Shown here one piece after another: positions 25,035-33,197 of a stretch of DNA of 64,000 nt. Origin of the DNA: Bradyrhizobium sp. S69 (GTDB lineage Bacteria; Pseudomonadota; Alphaproteobacteria; Rhizobiales; Xanthobacteraceae); contig NZ_LMUK01000043.1 of NCBI RefSeq assembly GCF_009766005.1, positions 377,122-441,121 on the forward strand, in the 5' to 3' direction. The position numbers and the translations under genes were made by a program. Positions within the stretch are counted from its first letter, which is position 1. Each line of letters begins with the position of its first letter. Below the pieces are notes generated by a model that saw nothing but the letters and a program-made list of their open reading frames with translations, was not told the origin of the DNA and searched no databases.

Positions 25035-26825
25035 ATGAGCGTTCTTTCCGCCAAATCGAAGATTCCCGTCAAAGCCGGTCACCATCTCGGCGACTTCACC
25101 ACCAACCCGCGTGTGCTGGTGATTGCGGGAATTGCCGTGATCGTGGCGACCGCGGGTGTGCTGGCCGGGGTCGGCCTGCTTCAGCTGATCAAGCTTGCCA
25201 CCAACATCGCCTATTTCGGCCGCTTCAGTGTCGCCGAAGTGAGGTTGCAGGACTCGCCGCTCGGCCTCTGGGCCGTCGGCGTGCCGGTGGTCGGCTCGCT
25301 CATCATCGGCCTGATGGCCCGCTTCGGCAGCGAGAAGATCCGTGGCCACGGCATCCCCGAAGCCATCGAGGCGATCCTGCTGGGCCGCTCCCGGCTCGAT
25401 GCCAAGGTCGCCATTCTCAAGCCGCTTTCATCGGCGATCGCGATCGGCACCGGCGGCCCGTTCGGCGCCGAAGGCCCGATCATCATGACCGGCGGCGCGA
25501 TCGGCTCGCTGATCGCGCAGATGCTTCCGGTCAGCGACAACGAGCGCAAGACATTGCTGGTGGCGGGTGCCGCGGCCGGCATGACCACCGTGTTCGGGAC
25601 ACCGATCGCTGCCATCATGCTCGCGGTCGAATTGCTGCTGTTCGAATGGACGCCACGCAGCTTCATTCCGGTCACCGTCGCCGCCGTCGTCGCCATGGTG
25701 GAGCGAAGCTTTCTTCATATGCCGGCGCCGCTGTTTCCGTTCGGCGGCAGCGTGGAGATTTCGCTGCTTCAGCTTGGCGCGTGGGTGCTGGTCGGAATTC
25801 TCGCGGGGCTGTTGTCCGGCGTTCTGACGCAAATGGTCTATGGCTGCGAAGATCTTTTCCTCAAACTTCCGATCCACTGGATGTGGTGGCCGCTGATCGG
25901 CGGCCTGGTGGTCGGCATCGGCGGCCTGGTCGACCCGCACGCCCTCAGCGTCGGATACGACAATATTTCGGGGATGCTGCAAGGCGACATCGTGCCGAAG
26001 GCAGCCCTGTTGTTGCTGGTCGTCAAGGCGATCATCTGGTCGGTCGCGCTCGGCTCCGGCACGTCAGGCGGCGTGCTGGCGCCGCTCTTGATCATGGGCG
26101 GCGCCATGGGCACCGCGCTCAGTTTCTATCTGCCGCAGGCGAGCCCCGGCTTCTGGGCGCTGCTGGCGATGGCCGCGACCATGGGCGGCACCATGCGCTC
26201 GCCGCTGACCGCGACATTCTTCGCCGTCGAACTGACCGGCAATACGCATGTGCTGCTGCCGCTGATCGCGGCCTGCGGCACCGCCCATGCCGTGACCGTT
26301 CTCTTGATGCGACGCTCGATCCTGACCGAGAAGGTGGCGCGGCGCGGCCACCATCTGGTGCGCGAATATCGCATCGATCCGTTTGCGCTGACCCAGGTGC
26401 GCGAGGTCATGACCACGGATGTCGAGACCGTGCCGTCCACCATGACGCTGCACCATGCCGCGGCGTTCCTCACCAACCCGCGGACAAATCACCCGAGCTT
26501 CCCGGTGGTGGATGAAAACGAGCACGTGCTTGGCATCATCGACCCGCCATCGGTGCTGCGCTGGCGGCGGGCGGGCAAGCACCGCACCACCACGCTGCAC
26601 GCGCTGCTTGCGGGCGGCAAGATCACCTTTGCCTATCCGGACGAATATCTGGCGGGTCTCGCCGACCGCCTCTCGCAGGTCAACGTCGCGCACCTTCCGG
26701 TGATTTCGCGCGAGGATCGGCGGCTGGTCGGATATATCGGCTGGAAGGATCTGATGCGGGTGCGCGCCAAGCTGCAAGCCGAAGAAAGCGAGACCACCTC
26801 GTTCTTTCGGTTCGGGCGCGGATGA
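25035..26825 (+). CDS. CLC-family chloride channel/transporter with two CBS domains
   Basis: A 596-residue protein: a CLC membrane core (about 25-440) and a CBS pair (about 455-580) in the cytoplasm. The selectivity motifs read GHGIPEAIE (His where E. coli CLC-ec1 has the chloride-binding Ser107) and GPFGAEGP, with the gating Glu present. The segment FGTPIAAIMLAVELLLFEW aligns with the CLC-ec1 proton-glutamate region and appears to have Leu at the Glu203 position, so proton coupling may be altered. Divergent from marR over a shared operator. Confidence 0.9.
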   Translation: MSVLSAKSKIPVKAGHHLGDFTTNPRVLVIAGIAVIVATAGVLAGVGLLQLIKLATNIAYFGRFSVAEVRLQDSPLGLWAVGVPVVGSLIIGLMARFGSEKIRGHGIPEAIEAILLGRSRLDAKVAILKPLSSAIAIGTGGPFGAEGPIIMTGGAIGSLIAQMLPVSDNERKTLLVAGAAAGMTTVFGTPIAAIMLAVELLLFEWTPRSFIPVTVAAVVAMVERSFLHMPAPLFPFGGSVEISLLQLGAWVLVGILAGLLSGVLTQMVYGCEDLFLKLPIHWMWWPLIGGLVVGIGGLVDPHALSVGYDNISGMLQGDIVPKAALLLLVVKAIIWSVALGSGTSGGVLAPLLIMGGAMGTALSFYLPQASPGFWALLAMAATMGGTMRSPLTATFFAVELTGNTHVLLPLIAACGTAHAVTVLLMRRSILTEKVARRGHHLVREYRIDPFALTQVREVMTTDVETVPSTMTLHHAAAFLTNPRTNHPSFPVVDENEHVLGIIDPPSVLRWRRAGKHRTTTLHALLAGGKITFAYPDEYLAGLADRLSQVNVAHLPVISREDRRLVGYIGWKDLMRVRAKLQAEESETTSFFRFGRG

Positions 26826-26850
26826 TTCCGGATCGACCCTCCTGACGCAA

Positions 26851-26875
26851 AACGCGACGCCGAGGGCGCCGCGTT
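26851..26875 (-). terminator. Terminator between the CLC gene and cysK
   Basis: AACGCGACGCC-GAG-GGCGCCGCGTT forms an 11-bp stem with one mismatch. On the minus strand it ends in TTTT, which suits cysK ending at 26895; it may also slow transcription from the CLC side. Confidence 0.65.
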
Positions 26876-26894
26876 CTAAATTTGGCCGGCGAGA

Positions 26895-27944
26895 TCAGAC
26901 CTTGATCTGGGCGCCCGGCGTGGAACGCGAGATCTCGAGTTCTTCCGCGTTCATATCCGCCGACACGTCCGCGAACAACGGCGTGCTCAGATAGCGCTCG
27001 CCGGTGTCCGGCAGCATGCAAAGAATGTTCGCGCCTTTTTCGGCTTCGGCCGCGATCTTGAGCGCGCCGGCGAAGGTAGCGCCCGAGGTGATTCCGACGA
27101 AGATGCCTTCTTGTTTCGCGAGATCCTGGCTGCACTTGATGGCATCGGGTCCGGCTATGGGAAGAATCTGGTCGATGACGTCCATCGCCACCGCGTCGCC
27201 GGCAATCTTCGGAATGAAGTCCGGTGTCCAGCCCTGCATCGGATGCGGCTTGAACGTCGGATGCGCCGCCGCCGGCGTACCGTCGGGGTTGCGCGACTGC
27301 GCGATGCCGCTGGCCAATAGCTGGGCATCGCTCGGTTCGCACACGATGATCTTGGTTGCCGGGCTCTCCTTGGCCAGCACCCGGGCGACGCCGTTCAACG
27401 TGCCGCCGGTGCCATACCCCGTCACCCAATAGTCCAGCCGATCTCCGGCAAAATCGTCAAGAATCTCGCGCGCCGTGGTGCGCGCGTGAATCTCCGGATT
27501 GGCTTCATTCTCGAATTGCCGGGTCATGAACCAGCCGTGCGCCTTGGCCAGCTCGATGCATTTGTTGATCATGCCCACGGCACGTTCCGCGGCAGGCGTC
27601 ACGATCACCCTGGCGCCGAGGAACCGCATCAGCTTGCGCCGTTCGACACTGAACGGCTCCGCCATGGTGATCACGAGCGGATATCCCTTGGCGGCGCAGA
27701 CCATGGCGAGGCCAATTCCGGTATTTCCGCTGGTGGCCTCGACCACCGTCTGGCCGGGCTTCAGCTCTCCGGATTTTTCCGCCGCCTCGATCACGCCCAG
27801 AGCCAGCCTGTCCTTGACCGAGCCGAGCGGGTTGAAAGCTTCAATCTTGACAAAAAGATTGACGCCCTTGGGCGCCAGCCGATTGATCCGCACCACCGGT
27901 GTATTGCCAATCGTCTCAAGGATACTCTGATATTTCCGTCCCAT
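26895..27944 (-). CDS. cysK: Cysteine synthase A (O-acetylserine sulfhydrylase)
   Basis: A 349-residue PLP enzyme that makes cysteine from O-acetylserine and sulfide. The PLP lysine lies in FNPLGSVKDR, the substrate loop is TSGNTGIG, the phosphate-binding loop GTGGTLNG, and the pyridine-contact serine is in GITSGATFAG. The length exceeds the usual 310-325 residues, mostly at the C-terminus. ATG 27944 has GGGAGAG upstream. It is monocistronic in appearance, with a terminator after it. Confidence 0.93.
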   Translation of the reverse strand: MGRKYQSILETIGNTPVVRINRLAPKGVNLFVKIEAFNPLGSVKDRLALGVIEAAEKSGELKPGQTVVEATSGNTGIGLAMVCAAKGYPLVITMAEPFSVERRKLMRFLGARVIVTPAAERAVGMINKCIELAKAHGWFMTRQFENEANPEIHARTTAREILDDFAGDRLDYWVTGYGTGGTLNGVARVLAKESPATKIIVCEPSDAQLLASGIAQSRNPDGTPAAAHPTFKPHPMQGWTPDFIPKIAGDAVAMDVIDQILPIAGPDAIKCSQDLAKQEGIFVGITSGATFAGALKIAAEAEKGANILCMLPDTGERYLSTPLFADVSADMNAEELEISRSTPGAQIKV

Positions 27945-28098
27945 GATGGCTCTCCCGACATTGCCTTTGGCGCAACCTGCACCAATGCAGATCATAACGC
28001 TATCGTCTTATGTCAGGCGGGGCGCCGCGCGGTTCAAAACCGCTGACAGCGCCGATAGCGCAGGCTTTGCGGATCGGCGCGTTCGCGTCATCCTTCGT

Positions 28099-28902
28099 CT
28101 AGCCCTGCCCGGCGGCCTCCAGGATCAGTTTCGCGATCTCGTCGGGGTGCGAGATCAGCGCGAGATGGCTCGCCTTCACCTCGATGGTCTTGGCGCCCAT
28201 GCGCTTGGCCATGAAGCGTTCGAGATCGGGGTTGATGGTGCGGTCTTCGGTCGAAACCGCGTAGAAGCTCGGCTTCGAGCGCCAGGCCGCCTGCGTGGTC
28301 TTGCCGGCAAGCAACGCCTTCTGGAATGGCTGCTGCACCGCATAGAGCACTTTCGCCTTGGCTTCCGGCAGGTCGCCGGCGAAATCGCGCAGGAAGGCTG
28401 CTTCGCTGAGACGTCCTTCGTCGCCGTCGAACACGATGCCGGCGGACGCCGGCGGCGTCGGATAGGTCTTGGCCAGTGCGGTGTAATCCTCGCCCGCGTC
28501 CGGCGCCCGCGCCGCCACATAAACCAGCGCCGAGACGTTCGGATGCATCCCGGCCTCGCTCACGATCATTCCGGAGAACGAATGCCCGACCAGCACGGTC
28601 GGACCATCCTGCCGCGCCAGCACGCGCTCCGCCGAAGCGACCGCCTCCGGCAGCGTCGTCAACGGGTTTTGCACGGCGGTGGCATTGAGCCCCGCCTTCT
28701 GCAATCGCGCGATCACCTCGGACCAGCATGAGCCGTCGGCGAACAGCCCATGCACGAGAACGACGTTGCGGGCCTTCGGTGCGGGTGCGGCGACAGCGGC
28801 ATGGCCCGCAAGAAGTGTGGTGGCGGCGCCCGCGGCCACCACGCCCACGAATGCGCGTCTGTTCATGGCATGCGCGTTGCGAACATCGTCTGGGCTCGTC
28901 AT
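28099..28902 (-). CDS. Alpha/beta hydrolase with Tat-type signal
   Basis: A 267-residue hydrolase. Near the N-terminus, MNRRAFVGVVAAGAATTLLAG looks like a twin-arginine signal. The catalytic elbow is VGHSFSGMI, the oxyanion segment VLVHGLFADGS, and the histidine is in KASHLALISHPDE. ATG 28902 is chosen because AAAGGA lies 8 bases upstream. The pattern matches esterases of the EstC/salicylate-esterase-like group; the natural substrate is unknown. Confidence 0.82.
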   Translation of the reverse strand: MTSPDDVRNAHAMNRRAFVGVVAAGAATTLLAGHAAVAAPAPKARNVVLVHGLFADGSCWSEVIARLQKAGLNATAVQNPLTTLPEAVASAERVLARQDGPTVLVGHSFSGMIVSEAGMHPNVSALVYVAARAPDAGEDYTALAKTYPTPPASAGIVFDGDEGRLSEAAFLRDFAGDLPEAKAKVLYAVQQPFQKALLAGKTTQAAWRSKPSFYAVSTEDRTINPDLERFMAKRMGAKTIEVKASHLALISHPDEIAKLILEAAGQG

Positions 28903-29038
28903 ATCAGTCATCCTTTGCGTCAAGTTGGAGTTGGCTATCTCTGAAATTTTGCCGTCCTCGGTCGCTTCATGAGAGCTTCTCGCCCAGGCTTTTCTTGTCT
29001 CTATGTTCGAAAGCCGGAGCAGCATTGTTACGCGAATG

Positions 29039-30361
29039 TCACGGCGTCGTGACTGCGTGAGACCCCTGGTTCGGCGTCGAAACCGGATCGGCGGCCAGCA
29101 GCGCATCGACCTCGGCGGCACGCATCACCGTTCCGTCATTGACGAACGCCTCATGGTTGCGCTCGATCGTGGCGACATCATAGAGGTAGTTCACCATGAT
29201 GCCGAACGATTCCGCGATGCCGCGGGCTGCGGTGTTGCCGAGCCAGTTGATCCGTTCCAGGCGCGCGCCGTTTCCCAGATGAAAGCGCGCCACCGGATCA
29301 GCGCGATCCTCGGCCGAGGCGCGGCGGGTCAAATAGCTTGCGCAGACGCGCATGATGGTCTGCTTCAGCGATGGATCGCCTCTCGCGATTTCGAGCCATC
29401 CGGGACCGGTCTCGGTTCGGGCCAGCGCTGCGATCGCGGGATCGTCGTTCGCTGCGGCGCGCCGGGTCAGCCATCGCCGGAATCCCGGCACCGGTGACAA
29501 TGTCGAGAACTGACGAAGATGCGGCAGTTCAGCCTTCAACTCCTCGACCACCTGCTTGATCAGGAAATTGCCGAAAGAGATTCCGCGCAAACCGTCCTGA
29601 CAATTGGAGATCGAATAAAAGATCGCGGTGTCGGCGCGCGAGGCCCGTTCGCGGGCGGCATCGTCGTCACCCTCCTGGACCAACAGCGGCTGAACGGCGC
29701 CGGCCAATCCCTCGACCAGCGCCACTTCCACGAAAATCAGGGGATCGTCCGGCAGTGCCGGGTGAAAGAAGGCAAAGCAGCGACGGTCCGGCGCCAGCCG
29801 GCGTCTCAGATCGTCCCAGCCATGGATCTCATGCACCGCTTCATAGGCGATCAGTCTTTCGAGCACGACGGCCGGAGAGCGCCAGTCGATGCGGCGCAGT
29901 TGCAGAAAGCCGCGGTTGAACCATGACGCGAACAGATGCTTGAGATCGCTGTCGAGCGGCCGCAGTTCCGGCTCCGCGCGCAAACGTCCGTCGATTTCCT
30001 TGCGCATGGCCACCAGGGCGCTGGTGCCGCCGGGAGCCATGTTCATCCGTCGCAACAGTTCCTGCCGCGGCGGATCGGCGGCCTGCGCCAGCGACGCGGC
30101 GGCTTCGGCCGACGGCTGCGACAGATAAGTCTCCGCCGCAGCACGAAGGTGCGTTGCATCGGGCGTAAAGCCGGTCGCGAGAAATCGCTGAAACTTCCGG
30201 CGATCCTCCGCGGCAAGCTTGCGAAGCACGTCGTGCAGTTGGCGGGCGATCGCCGCACCGGAGGCTTCGCCGCGTTGCGACAGCAGCGACGTCGCAAGCG
30301 CTTCGGCGCGGCCGAGTTGGCCAGTCGCAGCGGTCGATGTTTCCACAACATTCGGTGTCAT
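29039..30361 (-). CDS. Malonyl-CoA decarboxylase (MatA/MCD family)
   Basis: A 440-residue enzyme converting malonyl-CoA to acetyl-CoA and CO2. It has the helical N-terminal domain (about 1-150) and the GNAT-like catalytic domain with FHPALPDDPLIFVEVAL, the FYSISNCQDGLRG block holding the family serine, and the histidine in ERNHEAFV. ATG 30361 has GAGGAG upstream. It begins 16 bp after the mdcA stop on the same strand. No matB (malonyl-CoA synthetase) is nearby, so malonyl-CoA probably comes from the upstream transferase. Confidence 0.92.
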   Translation of the reverse strand: MTPNVVETSTAATGQLGRAEALATSLLSQRGEASGAAIARQLHDVLRKLAAEDRRKFQRFLATGFTPDATHLRAAAETYLSQPSAEAAASLAQAADPPRQELLRRMNMAPGGTSALVAMRKEIDGRLRAEPELRPLDSDLKHLFASWFNRGFLQLRRIDWRSPAVVLERLIAYEAVHEIHGWDDLRRRLAPDRRCFAFFHPALPDDPLIFVEVALVEGLAGAVQPLLVQEGDDDAARERASRADTAIFYSISNCQDGLRGISFGNFLIKQVVEELKAELPHLRQFSTLSPVPGFRRWLTRRAAANDDPAIAALARTETGPGWLEIARGDPSLKQTIMRVCASYLTRRASAEDRADPVARFHLGNGARLERINWLGNTAARGIAESFGIMVNYLYDVATIERNHEAFVNDGTVMRAAEVDALLAADPVSTPNQGSHAVTTP

Positions 30362-30377
30362 TTCACTCTCCTCTGGC

Positions 30378-32060
30378 TCAACTGGCCGTGCCGGGCTTGC
30401 CGGCTTCTGCGCCGGCCGTGGCATGCTTGCGGAATTTGGCCGGCGGCGCGTACAGGCCGCCGGACGCGGTCACGAGATCGTCGATGGTTTGCGCCGCGAG
30501 CAGCTCGCGCCTGGCATCCCTCACGTCGATGCCGAGGTCGGATGGCAGCATCACGATGCCGCGTGCGCGCAGCTCGCGTGTCATGTCCGGCGACTGCGCT
30601 TGGCCGAACTCAGTGTCGCCCGCGATGGCGCGCAGCGCCCCTTCCCGTTCCGCCAGCGAACGGCACAGCAAAAGATTTGCAACGCCCTTTTCGGTGATAA
30701 CGTGAGTAACGTCGTCGCCATAGACCATCACCGGCGGCACGGCGAATCCCGCCGACGCTGCGAGGTCGACCGCGTCGAGCCGCTCCACGAAGCTCGGCGT
30801 GCCGTCCGGCTGGCGGGTGTCGACCATCTGCACGACGAGCTTGCGGCCGCGTGTCGTGTCGCCCGCCTGCTGGCCTGCGCGCAGCCAGGCCGGACTGGAA
30901 TGCCGGCGCCCTCGCGCATCGGCGCCCATGTTGGGCGCGCCGCCGAAGCCTGCGATCCGTCCCTTGGTTGCCGTCGAACTGTTGCCCTGGGCATCGATCT
31001 GAAGGGTCGCGCCGACGAACAGGTCACAGGCATATTGGCCGGCCACCTGGGCCAACGCGCGGTTCGATCGCAGATTGCCGTCTGCGCCGACGGGAAAGAT
31101 GTCGGCGCGTTGCGACACATAGCGCTCCATTCCGAGCTCGGATCCGAAGCAATAGACCCCCTCGACGAAGCCGGCCTCGATCGCCGGGATCAGCGTCGGG
31201 TGCGGATTGAGCACGAAGTTGGTTGCGACCTTGCCCTTGAGGCCGCGCGCGGCGCCGAAGGTCGGCAGGATCAATTCGATCGCCGCGGTCGCATAGCCGA
31301 TGCCGTGATTGAGCCGGCGGATTTCGTAGGGCTCGTAGACCGCGGCGATCGCCATCATCGCCATCAAGATCTTGTCTTCGCGAATTTTGGCGGGATCGCG
31401 CGTGAACAAGGGCTCGATCGCATAAGGCGTCGGGCTCTGCACCACGACATCCACCCAGCCGCCGGGAATGTCGACCCGCGGCAGATGGTCGACGATCTCA
31501 TTGACCTGCGCCACCACGACGCCGCCGCTGAACGCCGTGGCCTCGACGATCACGGGCGTGTCTTCGGTGTTCGGCCCGGTATAGAGGTTGCCGTGCCGGT
31601 CGGCCTTGTCGGCGACGACCAGCGCCGCGCGCGGCGTCAGATCCACCAGCATGCGGGCATAGAGTTCGAGATAGGTGTGGATCGCGCCGATCTTCAGCGA
31701 GCCGGACGCGACCAGTTCGGCCAGCTTGCGGCTTTGCAGGCCGGCAAAGGAAAAATCCAGCCGGTTGGCGATGCCCCGCTCGAACACGGCAATATGATCT
31801 GATAGCGCCAGCACCGACTGCACCATGTGCAGATCATGCAGGCGCGCCGGATCGGCTTTGGCGAGGCTTGCTGCGAGGAAGTCGGCCTGCTTCTGGTTGT
31901 CGCCTTCGATCGCGACCCGGTCGCCGGGCTCGATGACCGCCTCGAGCAATTCCGTGGTCCGCTGCGGCGGACAGATCTTCGAGCCGGCGCCGCATATCGC
32001 GGCGGCCCTGGCCAACCGTTCACTGCGGTTCGCGGCGCGCTTCCCCGATGCTGCTGTCAT
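30378..32060 (-). CDS. mdcA: Malonate decarboxylase alpha subunit-like transferase (MdcA)
   Basis: A 560-residue protein of the MdcA family, related to CoA-transferases. In classical malonate decarboxylase, MdcA swaps acetate for malonate on the acyl-carrier MdcC. Here there is no mdcB, C, D, E or G in the window; the next gene is malonyl-CoA decarboxylase. A role as malonate:acetyl-CoA CoA-transferase is therefore my inference. ATG 32060 has AGGAG at a 6-base spacing; the frame remains open far upstream but runs antisense to the LysR gene. Confidence 0.85.
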   Translation of the reverse strand: MTAASGKRAANRSERLARAAAICGAGSKICPPQRTTELLEAVIEPGDRVAIEGDNQKQADFLAASLAKADPARLHDLHMVQSVLALSDHIAVFERGIANRLDFSFAGLQSRKLAELVASGSLKIGAIHTYLELYARMLVDLTPRAALVVADKADRHGNLYTGPNTEDTPVIVEATAFSGGVVVAQVNEIVDHLPRVDIPGGWVDVVVQSPTPYAIEPLFTRDPAKIREDKILMAMMAIAAVYEPYEIRRLNHGIGYATAAIELILPTFGAARGLKGKVATNFVLNPHPTLIPAIEAGFVEGVYCFGSELGMERYVSQRADIFPVGADGNLRSNRALAQVAGQYACDLFVGATLQIDAQGNSSTATKGRIAGFGGAPNMGADARGRRHSSPAWLRAGQQAGDTTRGRKLVVQMVDTRQPDGTPSFVERLDAVDLAASAGFAVPPVMVYGDDVTHVITEKGVANLLLCRSLAEREGALRAIAGDTEFGQAQSPDMTRELRARGIVMLPSDLGIDVRDARRELLAAQTIDDLVTASGGLYAPPAKFRKHATAGAEAGKPGTAS

Positions 32061-32141
32061 CGTCATCTCCTCTAGCGTTGCCATTTCACGACCAAAACCT
32101 AGGCCTGCCGGATTGATTACAGAAGCGATATTTTGTAATAT

Positions 32142-32166
32142 GATTGATCGTATAATTGGATCAATC
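32142..32166. promoter_or_regulatory. Palindrome in front of the malonate LysR gene
   Basis: GATTGATC-N9-GATCAATC, perfect 8-bp arms with a 25-bp span, ending 4 bp before the LysR start codon and 76 bp upstream of the divergent mdcA start. The T-N-A-type dyad suits a LysR dimer, possibly autoregulatory. A related GATTGATTA half lies at 32111. Confidence 0.6.
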
Positions 32167-32169
32167 GCC

Positions 32170-33033
32170 ATGATGGAATTCGAACTGCTGCGCTCGTTTG
32201 TTGCGGTGGCGGAATGCGGCGGCTTCCACCGCGCCGCCGAACAGCTCAACCTCACGCAATCCACCGTGAGCCAGCAGATCAAACGGCTCGAGCTCATCAC
32301 CAAGCGGCCGCTGTTTCGCCGCACCACCCGAACGGTCGCCCTGACCGATGACGGCGAGATGCTGCTGGGTGATGCCCGCCGCCTGTTGCAACTGGAAGAA
32401 GCCGCGCGCCGCCGCCTGGCCGCCCCGCCTCTGTCAGGCACCGTGCGCCTTGGCGCGGTCGAGGAAGTCGCTAGCGGTTCGTTGCCGCTGGCCCTGGGCC
32501 GGTTCGCCAGTTCGCATCCGAATGTGAAGCTTGAAGTCCAGATCGGCGTCAGCGCGCCGCTGATCGAGCAACTCGACGCCGGGAAACTGGATGTGGTGCT
32601 CGCCAAGCGCCCGCGGGGGACATCGAGGGGACGCTTGATGTGGCGGGAGCCGATGGTATGGGCCGCTGCGGAAACATTCGAACTTGTCGCGGATGCCGCG
32701 CTGCCATTGGCGCTATATCGCGAGCGTTCGGTCACACGCGACGCGGCGCTGACGGCGCTACGCGACAGCGAATGGACATGGCAGATCGTCTACACCAGCC
32801 CCAGCCTGACCGGGGTCCGCGCTGCCGCGCTGGCCGGTCTCGCGATCACGCCACTTCCGGCAAGCGCGGTTACTGCCGGACTTCGCGTGCTCGGCGTCGA
32901 AAGCGGCTTGCCGGCTTTGCCGGATCTCGAGTCTGCGATCTACGAAAGGAAGCGGCCCGACGCCGCAGCGTCGGCGCTCGCCGCGGTGCTGTTCTCGCTC
33001 GGCCAGGCTCTGGTTCGACCGGCCATCGGTTGA
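32170..33033 (+). CDS. LysR-family regulator of the malonate genes
   Basis: A 287-residue LysR protein starting MMEFELLRSFVAVAECGGFHRAAEQLNLTQ-type (HTH about residues 5-65, TQSTVSQQIKRLE) with an effector domain from about 90. It is divergent from mdcA and its start lies beside a palindrome, the usual arrangement for a LysR activator of an adjacent operon. An MdcY/MdcR analog is likely in function; the inducer could be malonate. Confidence 0.87.
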   Translation: MMEFELLRSFVAVAECGGFHRAAEQLNLTQSTVSQQIKRLELITKRPLFRRTTRTVALTDDGEMLLGDARRLLQLEEAARRRLAAPPLSGTVRLGAVEEVASGSLPLALGRFASSHPNVKLEVQIGVSAPLIEQLDAGKLDVVLAKRPRGTSRGRLMWREPMVWAAAETFELVADAALPLALYRERSVTRDAALTALRDSEWTWQIVYTSPSLTGVRAAALAGLAITPLPASAVTAGLRVLGVESGLPALPDLESAIYERKRPDAAASALAAVLFSLGQALVRPAIG

Positions 33034-33116
33034 GACCTTTTCTCATTCCAATGCGCGTTGAGCTTGATGTCGATCGTCGCTTCATTGCTGCTGCGAACAT
33101 TACGTTACGCGATCGG

Positions 33117-33135
33117 AAACGATCAGAAATCGTTT
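33117..33135. promoter_or_regulatory. Inverted repeat upstream of bamA
   Basis: AAACGAT-CAGAA-ATCGTTT (7-bp arms), followed by TGAAGATTTTTT, in the 164-bp gap between the LysR gene and bamA. It could be a weak terminator for the LysR gene or a regulatory site for bamA; the stem is short and AT-rich. Confidence 0.35.
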
Positions 33136-33197
33136 GAAGATTTTTTGGCCACAACTGCCCAGTAGTTGCCATCTGGGGCAGCAAGGGCGCGTTGCGG

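Noticed and set aside
29003..30697. Several plus-strand open frames opposite malonyl-CoA decarboxylase
   Set aside because: They lack motifs and ribosome sites, and the opposite strand has an unmistakable MCD.
32061..32735. Extension of MdcA to 785 residues
   Set aside because: The extra part is antisense to the LysR HTH; ATG 32060 has a well-placed AGGAG and gives the normal MdcA length.
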